A stretch of DNA of 64,000 nucleotides, from NCBI GenBank assembly GCA_963921425.1, contig OY992835.1, positions 13,826,001 through 13,890,000 of the forward strand. Direction: 5' to 3'. Each line of letters begins with the position of its first letter. Within the stretch, counting starts at the first letter, position 1. The position numbers and the translations under genes were made by a program. Of this stretch, positions 39,647 to 51,156 are shown piece after piece. The notes below the pieces were generated by a model. It saw only the letters and a program-made list of their open reading frames with translations, was not told where the DNA came from and ran no database searches. This stretch comes from Dryas octopetala. Taxonomy: Eukaryota > Streptophyta > Magnoliopsida > Rosales > Rosaceae.

Positions 39647-40846
39647 ATGCTCTCTCTGCGAACCAGTCGCAGATTTTGTCATGCCTCGGGTGCTGTAGTT
39701 TCGAGTGAGTGTCGTGCAGCTGTGTCCAATCAATTTTTCAATACCAAACCCTTAGAAGAACCTGCCCTTGTTAAGCTTAAAGCTGAGAGAGACCCTGAAA
39801 AGCTATTCCACCTATTTAATGCCAATGCTCACAATAGGCTTGTCATTGAGAACCGTTTTGCATTTGAAGACACGGTCTCTCGGCTTGCTGGAGCTCGCCG
39901 GTTTGATTACATTGAGCATTTGCTTGAGCATCAGAAGACTCTTCCCCAAGGTCGGCGAGAAGGGTTCATTATGAGGATTATAACATTGTATGGTAAGGCT
40001 GGGATGACTAAGCATGCTATTGATACTTTTTGTGATATGCATTTATATGGTTGTTGTAGGACAGTTAAATCTTTCAATGCTGCACTTAAGGTTTTGACTC
40101 AAACCCGTGATTTAGGAGCCATTGAGGAATTTTTGGACGAGGTTCCAGAGAAGTTTGACATTGCATTGGACATATTTTCAGTTAATATTGTTGTCAAGGC
40201 TTTTTGTGAAATGGGTATTTTGATTAAAGCATATCTGATCATGTTAGAGATGGAAAAAAATGGAATAAGGCCAGATGTCATTACGTATACAACACTGATA
40301 TCAGCATTTTATAAAGAAAACCGGTGGGAGATTGGTAATGGTTTGTGGAATCTTATGGTTCTTAAGAGGTGTTTGCCTAATCTTGCAACTTTCAATGTTA
40401 GAATCCAGTATCTGGTTTATAGGAGACGAGCATGGGAAGCTAACAGATTGATGGGTTTGATGCAGAATATTGGGATGACACCTGATGAGGTTACATATAA
40501 TTTGGTGATCAAAGGGTTTTGCCAGGCTGGGTATCTTGAAATGGCCAAAAGAGTGTACTCTGCTCTACATGGCAAGGGGTACAAGCCCAATATTAAAATT
40601 TATCAGACCATGATTCATTATCTTTGTAAAGGAGGGGATTTTGATTTGGCATATACTATGTGTAAAGACTGCATGCAACAAAATTGGTATCCAAATGTGG
40701 ATACCATTCATGCATTGTTTGAAGGCCTAAAGAAGAATAAGCAGCTTGGTAAGGCTAAGGCAATCATGACGTTGGTTCGAAGAAGGGTGCCTCCATTTAC
40801 TTCAAAACAATTGGGTGCTTTGCAAACCATTCTGACCAAAAAGTGA
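39647..40846 (+). CDS. P-class pentatricopeptide repeat protein, 399 residues, predicted mitochondrial
   Basis: Single exon. The N-terminus (MLSLRTSRRFCHASGAVVSS) is Arg/Ser-rich and free of acidic residues, as in a mitochondrial presequence. From about residue 100, at least seven tandem 35-residue PPR motifs follow, with typical cores such as GIRPDVITYTTLISAFY, GMTPDEVTYNLVIKGFC and GYKPNIKIYQTMIHYLC. There is no E, DYW or SMR tail, so it belongs to the P class, which binds specific organellar RNAs and affects stability, splicing or translation. The length is short for the class. It resembles the At1g80150 group from memory. This gene interrupts the gene order otherwise shared with Arabidopsis. 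Confidence 0.93.
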   Translation: MLSLRTSRRFCHASGAVVSSECRAAVSNQFFNTKPLEEPALVKLKAERDPEKLFHLFNANAHNRLVIENRFAFEDTVSRLAGARRFDYIEHLLEHQKTLPQGRREGFIMRIITLYGKAGMTKHAIDTFCDMHLYGCCRTVKSFNAALKVLTQTRDLGAIEEFLDEVPEKFDIALDIFSVNIVVKAFCEMGILIKAYLIMLEMEKNGIRPDVITYTTLISAFYKENRWEIGNGLWNLMVLKRCLPNLATFNVRIQYLVYRRRAWEANRLMGLMQNIGMTPDEVTYNLVIKGFCQAGYLEMAKRVYSALHGKGYKPNIKIYQTMIHYLCKGGDFDLAYTMCKDCMQQNWYPNVDTIHALFEGLKKNKQLGKAKAIMTLVRRRVPPFTSKQLGALQTILTKK

Positions 40847-43730
40847 ATTAATCTGAGGAACTGGAAAACTAGAAACTGGTTGATTATGTAACAGAGAGCT
40901 CAAAAAGAGCTGCTATTCTTTTTTCTCAACTCATTTGTAAATTTGCAGAACTAATTGGACATGAATTTTTTACTCATACGAAAGGCACACCCTCATTTCT
41001 TCAATTATTTGTTGTACTTCCTCAATAAAGTCCATGATTAAATGGAGTTCTGAATGGACAGCCGTCCCCCAAATTCGTTGTAAGTTCATTGCACAATGGC
41101 TCTCCTTCAATGTCGTAGTCATCCTCTTCTTTTTAACTGTCGGGTAGTTTGCTTCTCTGATTTTGATTCTCTTCAGTGCTTTCAGCTTTGGTGGTGAAGA
41201 ACAGAATGGTCAGCGAATAATGGCAAAGTCATCCCCATTAGATATCATTAAATGCTTATATTGGTAATTTGAAATATTTTGAATTATGATGAAATAAGTA
41301 TTCTTCATTAATATTACATAAATATTCAGACTCCTTTGATTATTATTGTTGTGTCTTACATTATAAGCATGAAACTTGTTATTTAAAAGTAACACATGTG
41401 GATATAAAATGACCGATGGTTAATTTTATGGCTGGGGTTTTTCTTTCTCGAGATGTTTTAATGCTTGCATAACTATTACGCTTTAGGGAATTTCTAAAGT
41501 CCTACTATCCAAGTTCTCATGGACACTTTTTGGGTAGTCCCTAGAAAAAGGTCTATAAATTGTTGAGTGTTTTGAAAGAGTCAACCATATCATTTTAGCA
41601 TGTGTCTTTCATGGGAGGAACTGGGTAAAAACTTATATAAAAACATAATCAAAAAAAAAAAAAGAGGGACCTGATGAAAGCATAAACTGATGTTCCTTTT
41701 GCGATATTTCTCTTTGTGCTAATATTTATCCATAAAAGAATTTCACAGGGCTAACTAGATAGACCTTTTGCTGGATATAAAAGTCTGATTTCTTTTTTTT
41801 AACTATAATATTTTTCTCTCCTTCCCCCTATATAATCAATATTTGTTCGTCTATGATTTTGTTTTACAGAAAAATACACAACAACCTTCACCCTGCTTCA
41901 AGGTGAATCAAAGTTTCTTCAGGTAGAAGGATAATAAATCTGTCAGTGGGATGAACCTCAAGACCTTTTTTTTATAATAGGTGGCATGACTATATGTCTT
42001 TGATCTATAGCTTTCCTTGGTTTTTCTGATTTCGTGTTGTGTGTTTTTCCTTTTTGTATTTTTGTGGAGAACTGTTCTAAGCGACAACTTTTATTAAGTG
42101 CGCCATTTTATTGAGAATTGGTGTTACATGTAGAAGCAAAGTGATCTCTAGATGAGTGGATTATGTCTTTGATCAGAATGTTGGCTTGAACTGTTCTGTA
42201 GCAAGGGAACTGCAGCAAGCCGGGGAGTGATTTCATCACACTTGATTTGGTGGATTCAGAGGAAAATTAAAAGATGGAAGTCTGAAGAAGTTGAGTTGCT
42301 GCATCATGAGCTGGAGCTTGTTGTTCCCATGTTGATTTTTGTGCGATTATTTGCTTCACATTAAGTCGCAGATCTTTCTTCAGCTCTTGGATATTTGGTA
42401 TCAGAGGAGATTTGTGATCGCTCCTGCACTTTCAGACGGGTTGCTAATTTGCTATTGGCTGCTTGACTCTTGTTCTTATTACAGTTGCACTGGCTTTGGA
42501 AGTTAAGTAGTGTTTTGTCTATGAGAAGATTATTTCTGTATGCTTTCAAATGCAACATGGCTGCACCCCCTTTTCTGCATTAAATTGTAAATTTTAACCA
42601 ACATGAATCTCGCTCCCTCATGCTGACTTGGGTCTAGCCTTTGCCAGTTCAGTATTGGCCATGTTGGAGAATACATCACATTGTTGAAATGTTGTAAATA
42701 CTCGTTTCTGGTATGGCATTATACACGCTTCTGTTAAACATTATACATGTTTCAGGTTCAGAATTGTTAACCATATAGCAATCTATAGAATTCTATTGAC
42801 TTGCACTGGATGCTCTCTCTTTGTCCATGAAAGCACCCTACTGGAATTCATAAAAACCAAAGCATAGAAGATATGTATCAGTCTGAACATATATATAGTA
42901 AGATAAAAATAAATATTCGTCCATTCAAATCCAAGGGTAATCCTAGCTTGCCATTGCCACTTTATTTTTCTTTCTATAGACGACAGAGATTGCGATTCTA
43001 ACTTGTTTACAACACTGTTGAAGCCCAGGATGATTCTAGAAAGGAATAGTAGACTTGGTAGTCTTCAATGGACTTTTAAGTTACTAGAGTGATGGTCATG
43101 GCAGAATCAACCCCAACAAGGATTGCAGAGTAGCCTTTGTCCCAAGTCAATTTGGCTATTTGAGCCCCATAAATAAACCCATAACTCAACTTTTCACACT
43201 TAATCCTTAACCACTGCCAAAGTTAGTAGCAAAACCACACATCCGGTCACCATTTCTATGACCCCTGATGGCAAACCTCAGCTCAAATATGCCCAAAGTG
43301 ACCCTTTCTGTGGCAGTGTCAGCTCTATACCGCAGGAAGAATCATCAGTCATTAGCCTTTTAACCCTCTGTTCATTGGTGCATGAGCAACTTGCTTTGTA
43401 TCAACAACAGCCATAAGAAGATTGTGATTTTTAGAGGCACCTTTCAAATACCATAGGCAGGTCCATATCTTAAGTTAGGCAGATCTTTTGCTTGAAATTT
43501 AGAGCATTCAACTCATTATTACCAAATTAATTGGTAATGAGTAAATAATTCAAGATTTTATATATTATTATATATATTGTAAAACAACTATGATCATAGG
43601 AAGATTTGACATTGAATATCTCATTAGGTCTTTTTGCCAAATAATTAAACTTGTCTCCCAATAAGAATTGACCCTCTTTTTTTTTGGTCGAATTGACCCT
43701 CTTCACTTGTATGTTATTGTACCAAAGAAA
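40847..43730. other. Intergenic between PPR genes
   Basis: The first 200 bp are 3' UTR with AATAAAG near 41024. The remainder is AT-rich. Stretches at 41900-42560 and 43000-43500 have more balanced composition but are broken in all frames, and I recognised no protein. They may be gene debris or a spliced UTR. Confidence 0.45.
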
Positions 43731-44096
43731 GAGTTAATTACATTTACACTCCAGAGGTTTATCGTCTTTTCACATACACCTCCTGGGATTTTAATAATTA
43801 CATATACACCCCCTGAGATTTCAAAACTGTTGCATATAACTTTCTATAGTGAGACGATAAATGATGAGAAATTATGCAAAAAGGCATGCTAAAGGGTGAA
43901 ATGACCTAATAAGATTACTCAAGGTGTAAGGTCCAACCTCAATACAAATATTTTTTTTTGTTTATTTATTTTTTTTCTCTTGTAGGGGATTATATGCAAT
44001 AGTTTTAAAATTTCAGGGGGTGTATGTGTAATTTTTGAAATCTCAGAAGGTATATGTGAAAAGACGATAAATCTGAGGAGGAAATGTAATTAACTT
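43731..44096. mobile_element. MULE-type MITE, copy B (366 bp)
   Basis: It begins GAGTTAATTACATTTACAC and ends GAAATGTAATTAACTT. A 10-bp direct repeat ACCAAAGAAA lies at 43721-43730 and 44097-44106. The interior matches copy A in inverted orientation (GAGGTTGGACCTTACACC in A, GGTGTAAGGTCCAACCTC in B). It also has an extra repeat of the terminal region, which explains the greater length. It lies 290 bp upstream of the 818-residue PPR gene, within its likely promoter. Confidence 0.87.
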
Positions 44097-44389
44097 ACCA
44101 AAGAAAAATACTCATAAAAGTGAACCGTTGTCGTTGCATAGAGCAAGAACGGCAAAAGAATAGTGTCGTTTACGGATGATAGCAAAATAGCAATTTAGCA
44201 AATACAGGGACATTAAAACCGATGAGCATAAATTATGCTGCATAATATTTGAAAATGCAAAATCAATTTTAGCGCCTTCTTCTGTGAAGCAAACCCCTGC
44301 TTTGACTGCAATAACACCTCCATTTCCAAACCTCTGAAACTCACACAAAGCCTCAAAGAAGCCAAACCTTCTCACACTCTCACAATCAC

Positions 44390-46846
44390 ATGTCTAAGAC
44401 CCTTCTCTCTCGCATCAAACCCCGTCACCACCCCAAACCCATTTTTGTATCTTCTTACTCACCACCCCACATCAAGCAAATAGTAAATGACACCATCCAA
44501 ATCCTCAGGACCGACGATCAGTGGGAGCAATCTCTCGAAAACCAATTCTCCGAAACGGAAACGGTTGTTTCGGACGTTGCCCATTTGGTTTTAGACCGAA
44601 TACATGATGTAGAACTGGGTTTGAAGTTCTTTGATTGGGCTTTTAAGCGACCCTACTGTTGCTCTCCAAATGGGTTTGCGTACTCTTCACTTTTGAAGCT
44701 TTTGGGGAGGTTTAGGGTGCTTTCGGAAATTGAATTGGCGATGGAGAGTATGAAATTGGAAGAAGTAAAGCCGACCCGTGAGGCGTTGAGTGTTGTAATT
44801 CGCGCATATGCAGATTCTGGGTTGGTTGATAAGGCTCTTGAATTGTACAATTTTGTGGTGAAGTTGTATGGTTGTGTTCCGAGTGTTTTGGCGTGCAATT
44901 CATTGCTAAGCTTGCTTGTGAAGAATCGGAGACTTGATGTTGCACGCCGGGTGTATGATGAAATGGCTGAGAAAGGTGATGGTGAGCATGTATCTATGGA
45001 TAACTATAGTACTTGTATCATGGTGAGGGGTTTGTGTAGGGAAGGGAAGATTGAGGAAGGTAGAAAGTTGATAGAGGATAGATGGGGAGAGAGTTGTGTG
45101 CCGAATGTTGTGTTTTACAATACACTTATTGATGGATATTGCAAGAAAGGTGATGTTGCAAATGCTAATGGGATTTTTAAAGAGTTGAAATTGAAGGGGT
45201 TTTTGCCCACCTTGGAAACTTTTGGAGCTATGATAAATGGGTATTGCAAAGAAGGAAAGTTTGAAGCGATTGACCGGCTTTTAATGGAAATGAAGGAGAG
45301 AGGTTTGAATATCAATGTTCAAGTACATAACAATGTTGTTGATGCTAGATGTAAGCATGGTAACTTGGTTAAAGCAGTGGAGACTGTAAAAATGATGATT
45401 GAGAGTGGTTGTGAGCCTGATATTACAACCTATAATATTTTGATGCATAGTTCATGTAAAGATGGGAAGGTTGAGGAAGCCGAGCAGTTTTTGAAACATG
45501 CAATGGAGAGGGGATTGGTGCCAAATGCGCTTAGTTATACTCCTCTTTTTCATGTCTATTGCAGACAAGGGGAACACTGTAGGGCCTTGGATTTGCTTAT
45601 TAGAATAACAGAAAGAGGACACAAACCTGATTTGGTTTCTTATGGGGCTCTCATCCATGGACTTGTTGTTTCTGGGGAAGTCAATGTTGCATTGGCAGTC
45701 CGAGACAGAATGATGGCAAATGGAGTTGTGCCTGATGCTGTCATTTACAATATTTTGATGAGTGGCCTTTGCAAGAAAGGGAGGCTTCCTACTGCCAAGC
45801 TGCTGCTTGCTCAGATGCTTGACCAAAATATAACACCTGATGCATTTGTTTATGCCACTCTGGTGGATGGATTAATCAGATATGGGAACCTTGACGAGGC
45901 AAAAAAAATCTTTGAGTTAACAATTGAAAAGGGTCTAGACCCTGGTGTTGTGGGGTACAATGCTATGGTTAAAGGTTTCTGCAAGTTTGGAATGATGAAG
46001 GATGCACTGTCATGCTTTAAAAAAATGAGGAAAGGGAATCATCATCCTGATGAGTTCACTTATTCCACAATAATCGATGGATATGTCAAGCAGCATAACT
46101 TGGAGGCTGCACTAAATTTTTTTGGATTGATGGTGAAACGGAGATGCAAGCCAAATGTGGTCACATACACCTCCTTGATCTATGGGTTTTGCCAAAAGGG
46201 AGATTCCAGTGGAGCTGTACAAACTTTCAGAGAGATGCAATCTTGTGGTTTGGAGCCAAATGTAGTCACATACAGCATACTTATTGGGAGCTTTTGCAGA
46301 GAAGGTAAACTTGCAAAGGCGGCCTCCTTTTTTGAACTAATGCTGAAGAACAAGTGCATTCCTAATGATGCCGCCTTCCATTATCTGGTTAATGGGTTCA
46401 CAAATAATGCACCTGGTGGAATTTCAAAGCAAGTGAATGAGTCTCAAGAATATGAGAAATCTCTGTTTCTGGATTTTTTTGGAAGGATGATATCAGATGG
46501 ATGGCTTCAAAAGGCTGCTGCTAATAATTCCATTATCATTTGCCTTTGCCATTATGGAATGGTTAAAACCGCATTACAGTTGTGTGATAAACTTATAAAT
46601 AAAGGCATCCTTCTAGATTCTGTTTCTTTTGCTGGTCTGCTACATGGTATTTGTGTGGAAGGAAGATCAGAAGAATGGAAGAATATCATCTCTTTTAACG
46701 TGAAGGAACGGGAACTCCATTATGCCGTCAAATACTCGCATATAATAGATGATTACTTACATCAAGGAAGAACATCTGAAGCTACACTTATTTTGCAGTC
46801 GTTGTTTGAAGACTTTAAGTCTCAAGATCAAGAACAGTTGAGGTAG
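44390..46846 (+). CDS. P-class pentatricopeptide repeat protein, 818 residues
   Basis: Single exon with no interruption. After an N-terminal region (MSKTLLSRIKPRHHPKPIFV, basic, organellar-targeting-like), about seventeen PPR motifs run to near the C-terminus. Clear examples are SCVPNVVFYNTLIDGYCKKG, GVVPDAVIYNILMSGLCKKG and GLEPNVVTYSILIGSFCREG. No E/DYW/SMR extension is present. Such proteins bind organellar RNA, one base per motif through residues 5 and 35. Length and place next to SEC11 and the O-fucosyltransferase match Arabidopsis At1g52620, from memory. The start at 44390 is the first ATG of the frame. MITE copy B lies just upstream. Confidence 0.95.
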   Translation: MSKTLLSRIKPRHHPKPIFVSSYSPPHIKQIVNDTIQILRTDDQWEQSLENQFSETETVVSDVAHLVLDRIHDVELGLKFFDWAFKRPYCCSPNGFAYSSLLKLLGRFRVLSEIELAMESMKLEEVKPTREALSVVIRAYADSGLVDKALELYNFVVKLYGCVPSVLACNSLLSLLVKNRRLDVARRVYDEMAEKGDGEHVSMDNYSTCIMVRGLCREGKIEEGRKLIEDRWGESCVPNVVFYNTLIDGYCKKGDVANANGIFKELKLKGFLPTLETFGAMINGYCKEGKFEAIDRLLMEMKERGLNINVQVHNNVVDARCKHGNLVKAVETVKMMIESGCEPDITTYNILMHSSCKDGKVEEAEQFLKHAMERGLVPNALSYTPLFHVYCRQGEHCRALDLLIRITERGHKPDLVSYGALIHGLVVSGEVNVALAVRDRMMANGVVPDAVIYNILMSGLCKKGRLPTAKLLLAQMLDQNITPDAFVYATLVDGLIRYGNLDEAKKIFELTIEKGLDPGVVGYNAMVKGFCKFGMMKDALSCFKKMRKGNHHPDEFTYSTIIDGYVKQHNLEAALNFFGLMVKRRCKPNVVTYTSLIYGFCQKGDSSGAVQTFREMQSCGLEPNVVTYSILIGSFCREGKLAKAASFFELMLKNKCIPNDAAFHYLVNGFTNNAPGGISKQVNESQEYEKSLFLDFFGRMISDGWLQKAAANNSIIICLCHYGMVKTALQLCDKLINKGILLDSVSFAGLLHGICVEGRSEEWKNIISFNVKERELHYAVKYSHIIDDYLHQGRTSEATLILQSLFEDFKSQDQEQLR

Positions 46847-48156
46847 GTTAGTGCTACAATGAGTGGTTAATTTGCCACTCCAGCATACCTTGAATGGTTA
46901 CTATATCATGAATGAGGTACTCTTTTGGACATGCTTTCAACTAGTTGTGTGACTTGATAAATCCATCTCTCAAGGATGCGAATGAGTTTCTGCGACTCTT
47001 TGTATAAGTCTCTTCGCAGGTAAAATTTCTACACAGATTACAAATTTGGGATTTGATAGCTGAAGGTTGTTTCCTTTGATCATAGATTAATCTTACCTTA
47101 TGGTGTTTGTGCATGCAGTTTGGTGCCGCTCAAGTACAAATAGTTCATATACTTGTAGATTAGCTGTAATTATTTTGTACAAAAGCAATCATACATGTGA
47201 GCAGGATTTTGGAGCAAATGTGAGTTTGCTTTTGAGGTATGTAAGGGATGATGTAGTTTGTCTGTTAATTGTGGCATTTTCTTTCTTTCTTTTTCTTTTT
47301 TATTTATTTATCCATTTTTGTGAAAACAAAAATGTGACTGTAGTTGAGAATAATAGTGTTAACAGTGTGCTCCTCTTTTTTGGTTGCCAGGCGAGGAAAA
47401 ATTATAATCAATTTTACTGCAGGGTGGTGAAGCCGTGAAGGAAGTGGTTACATAGGTTAGTTTCTTCATCAGTTTCATATAGCATGACCTGAATAGCTCT
47501 GACCTTTCGAATATGCTAACTTGTTACTTGTCCAGATAAGCAAAATGGTATATAAACAATCGCATTATGTAAGCTATTAAATTCATTAATGCTTAGGAAT
47601 TTTGGTTAAATCATTCATTTGTGCTGATATAGTTGGTCATTACATAATTCAAAGGGAGAAGAGGCTCTCTATTTCTTATGCATATGAGTAATGGATGTTT
47701 CAGTTAACACTCGTTTACAAATTAATAGTCAATATACAACACACTTCCTCCCCGTTTGATTTCATGCATGAAGTATGTAGGCCTCCTAAAGCACCTAGCA
47801 ATTCATGGGGTATTTGTAGTTTCTCCATCACGCATGCATCAGATAATTACCAAGAAAATCCCATAGGGTTTGCTCATTTTTTAATAATGCTTAGAAAGCA
47901 AAAAGAAAAAGAAAAAAGAAAGAGTAATACAATTTCATGTACACCAAATGCCCGTCTAGCTAGAGAAAGTGTTGAGCTATAGATCAATATCCATGTCTAG
48001 CTAGAGAAACCGAATTAAGAATAGCACCCAACATAATTAATAATGAGCAACAAAAGTTCATCAGTCTTTATAAGCTTATTTGAGATCCCAAGCATACATA
48101 TGGATATTTGTACATTCATTCTGATTACTAACATATATAAACAATTATGATTTTTC
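46847..48156. other. Intergenic
   Basis: PPR 3' flank; a GT..AG-like transcript structure at about 47020-47460 may be an extended 3' UTR. No recognised gene or repeat. Confidence 0.5.
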
Positions 48157-49290
48157 TCAACCTTTTGGCCTGATAATGATACCTTTGATGATAAGTCCAC
48201 CTTTCCAGTGTCCGCCATGTTCATCAAGATCAAGCCACCCTTCTCCAGTTTCTCCTTCCTTGGCCTTAAAACTGCCGCCACTAAGCTCTATCCACTCTCC
48301 TCTGGGCAAATCGAGTAGACTGTATTGGCGCCTTTGTTCTTTTCCATTTGGGAGTTTGAGGTAGAGTTTAATAGGGAGTTCCCATCCATATGCTCCATTA
48401 GTTAATTTAACTACGTATGCAATCTCATAAACAACTCCTAGTGTGAGCTCTGACGTCTTAAATCGTCCTCTCATATTTAGCCAGCATACATACTTTAGTT
48501 TGGCTACCTCGATGTTCTCTTTACTGCATGAAAGCAAATTTCAAAAAATCTATCATATAATATGGTGCCTGAAAGAAGGGTAATATTATTGCGCTTGTGA
48601 AGTTTATCATACCTTGTTTCTTTATAACAATCCCAAACCCAATAATTAGGATGAGGAGGATAAGCCAAATAGATATTCACCATCCTTGCATATAACATAA
48701 TGGATTTGTTTCTAGATTTCTTCTCTTCCCATATTTTCTGCATACTCAACAATCGAAAGGAAAAAAACGATCGATCAGCAGCATTTGTCTAATATGTTAT
48801 TATCTAAGTATATATGGAGGTTTTAACTTAGATCTCTACTCTCATTCCATCCATCTCATGTCACTTGAGTTATGACTTATGTTTCTTTACATTTCAACAG
48901 ACTGTATAACAATTATTTATGTCTCGTTATACATACGCTAATTCACAGGCTATGATGATCTGAATGTGTTTTTCCAAATTCCAATACCATTTTTTTTTTT
49001 TTTTCGGGTATTCACCAGACTGATGGGTGATTCTGTATTAGTAGCATTTTGTTCTCATAAGAAAGCAATGGAGTAAAAAGAATATATGAACAATATATAG
49101 TTTAACTTTTATAAGCTGCAGAAAAGCCATTAAAGATGATGAATTGGTGTGCAAACATTAAACTACAGTTCCCTAGTAGTCTGGTAAAAAATAACAGCAA
49201 CTAAAAGGTCAAAATGAATTTCATATCAGAATCGATCAGACTGACCATTTTCTTGAATTCCCGGTATTCGCCATTTGTAGAATCCGCCAT
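48157..49290 (-). CDS. PP2-like (phloem protein 2) lectin-domain protein
   Basis: Three exons on the minus strand (49290-49246, 48737-48613, 48523-48157) join in phase to 178 residues. The short first exon encodes MADSTNGEYREFKKM. The protein then shows the PP2 domain: HPNYWVWDC (the Tyr-Trp-x-Trp signature), LKYVCWLNMRGRF, the middle YEIAYVVKLTNGAYGWELPI, RGEWIELSGG, and the end GHWKGGLIIKGIIIRPKG. There is no F-box, AIG1 or TIR domain before it, so it resembles the stand-alone PP2-A type. PP2 proteins bind N-acetylglucosamine oligomers or high-mannose glycans and occur in phloem and in defence responses. The exact subgroup is uncertain. Confidence 0.92.
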
Positions 49291-51156
49291 GATTAGATTG
49301 TTTCACCACAATGCAAGAGCAGAGAACCTGGTTCTTAGGCTTCTTTAAACATTTTAAAACCTACCACTTTGGAAGGAGCAATTAACCTAACTCATACTTT
49401 TAATTCTGGTCAAAAATGCTCTTCGACCAGTATCCTTTGACTACTTCAACTTAATATGTTGACTTTATGCAATTTGATTAATGTGGTTGGTGTGCATTAT
49501 TTCGAGTCGAGGAATCATCTTTTAATCTCATATTTTGGTACCATCTAGAATGTCAAGGTGAAGTGGGTATGTGATGTCATTGAGCTTGTCCGCTATGTTG
49601 ATATTTTATGGAAAATGCCGACTGCATATTTTATTACTAATTTCTTTACACACGCTAATGCAATGTGGACTTATTTATTTATTTTTAGCTTCCAGTTATT
49701 TTTTAAAAAAGTGAGAACTACGTCCTAGCAGTTTTATAATTCTTCCTTCTCTCCACATTTGAAACTTTAATGCTCTAATAAGATGGTGGGGTGTTTTTTT
49801 TATTTTTTATTTTTAATTTCCTAATTTTGGGGTTTTATGGTTACAACTATACTCTAATTTTATTTGATTTTTTATTTGGTAAAGCTTATAACACCAAAGA
49901 GTGTATTTTGCTTTATAATAATTAGTCTCTCGACACATGAATTAGCGCATGTCAATTAACTTTTCCACTGCAAAAATTGCAGCTCTTTTATAATTTTTTC
50001 CGAAATTTATATAATCACAGTAAAAACTCTAACTCATCTGTTTGTAATAATATAGTGATGAGCTGTAAGGTGGTTTGATGTTGAGGAATTAAGTTGTTAT
50101 TTGATAAGTTGAGAAATGAATTGTTCGACCATTCAGAAGTTTATAACATCAAGAAGCATAATATTCAATTTTTTCACTACTGAAGATACATTATTGTACA
50201 TTTTTTTATTTGGCCACTATAAATTATTGTACATTGAAAGCATGGAAGGACTACTGAAAAGTTTATTGTCTCTGGAGTGGGTATGATAATAATGACCAAT
50301 TCTTCCATGTTTTTGATAGTCAATGCACAACAATGTATTTTACAGTAGTTGAGATCGCAACACGCATGCATGGGGCCCTCGTAGGTTAGTTGTTAATCAT
50401 GGTCAGTCTTAGTCAATCAGTAGTTAACCCATTTTTTCTTGAATTTTTTATGCATTATTAAACTCGACCCAATGGAGATATTATAAACTTTCATTCAGCC
50501 AACTAATCTTGTAATTACAAGGATGCTTCTTGTAGTGGAGACTGCAACATGCATTAATGGAGATTTAGTGTAACTGTAATAGTAATGTTATCAATTAACC
50601 TGTTATAACATGTTTTTTTGAGGAATGATAAGTTTATAATTTTAGAGTACAGTGTTAATAAATGTACACATATTATAAAATAAGTGGATTAGTAATAATA
50701 AATGACAATATTATAGTCACATCAAAAAATTACTCACATGCATGGATCCTCATAGGCTAATCATTATCAACCCCTAGCCAATCATTTGAAAATGTCTTAA
50801 TCCTGAAAAATTATTGTTTGTGAAAATAACATTATATTACATTTATTGTTTGTGAAAAATCATTTGTGATGTTAGTAATCTACTGAAATAATGAAAGCTC
50901 TATATATATAAATATACTGGTGTGTAACTTAACATGACATTTATCATATTTTTTTTCCACTACGCAATGTGATTTTATTATTAAAGAACTATTTTTGCAA
51001 AAAGTCAAGTACTTAGTTTGGCCATTTAGAGTTTATCATACGTCTATTTACTAGATTGGTGTTTACTTTCTTTCAATCTTCTTCATCTCTTCTCAAACAA
51101 AAAACAGTCTTCTTCCTCGGTGTGTTGGATTTTCTACTTTGGAAGACAATCGCAGC
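49291..51156. other. Intergenic, AT-rich
   Basis: Lies between divergently transcribed PP2-like and NLR genes and holds both promoters. No conserved element or repeat was recognised apart from short T-tracts. Confidence 0.55.

Noticed and set aside
43000-43500. Balanced-composition stretch that could be a gene relic on the minus strand
   Set aside because: Broken in all frames and no motif I could assign with honesty.
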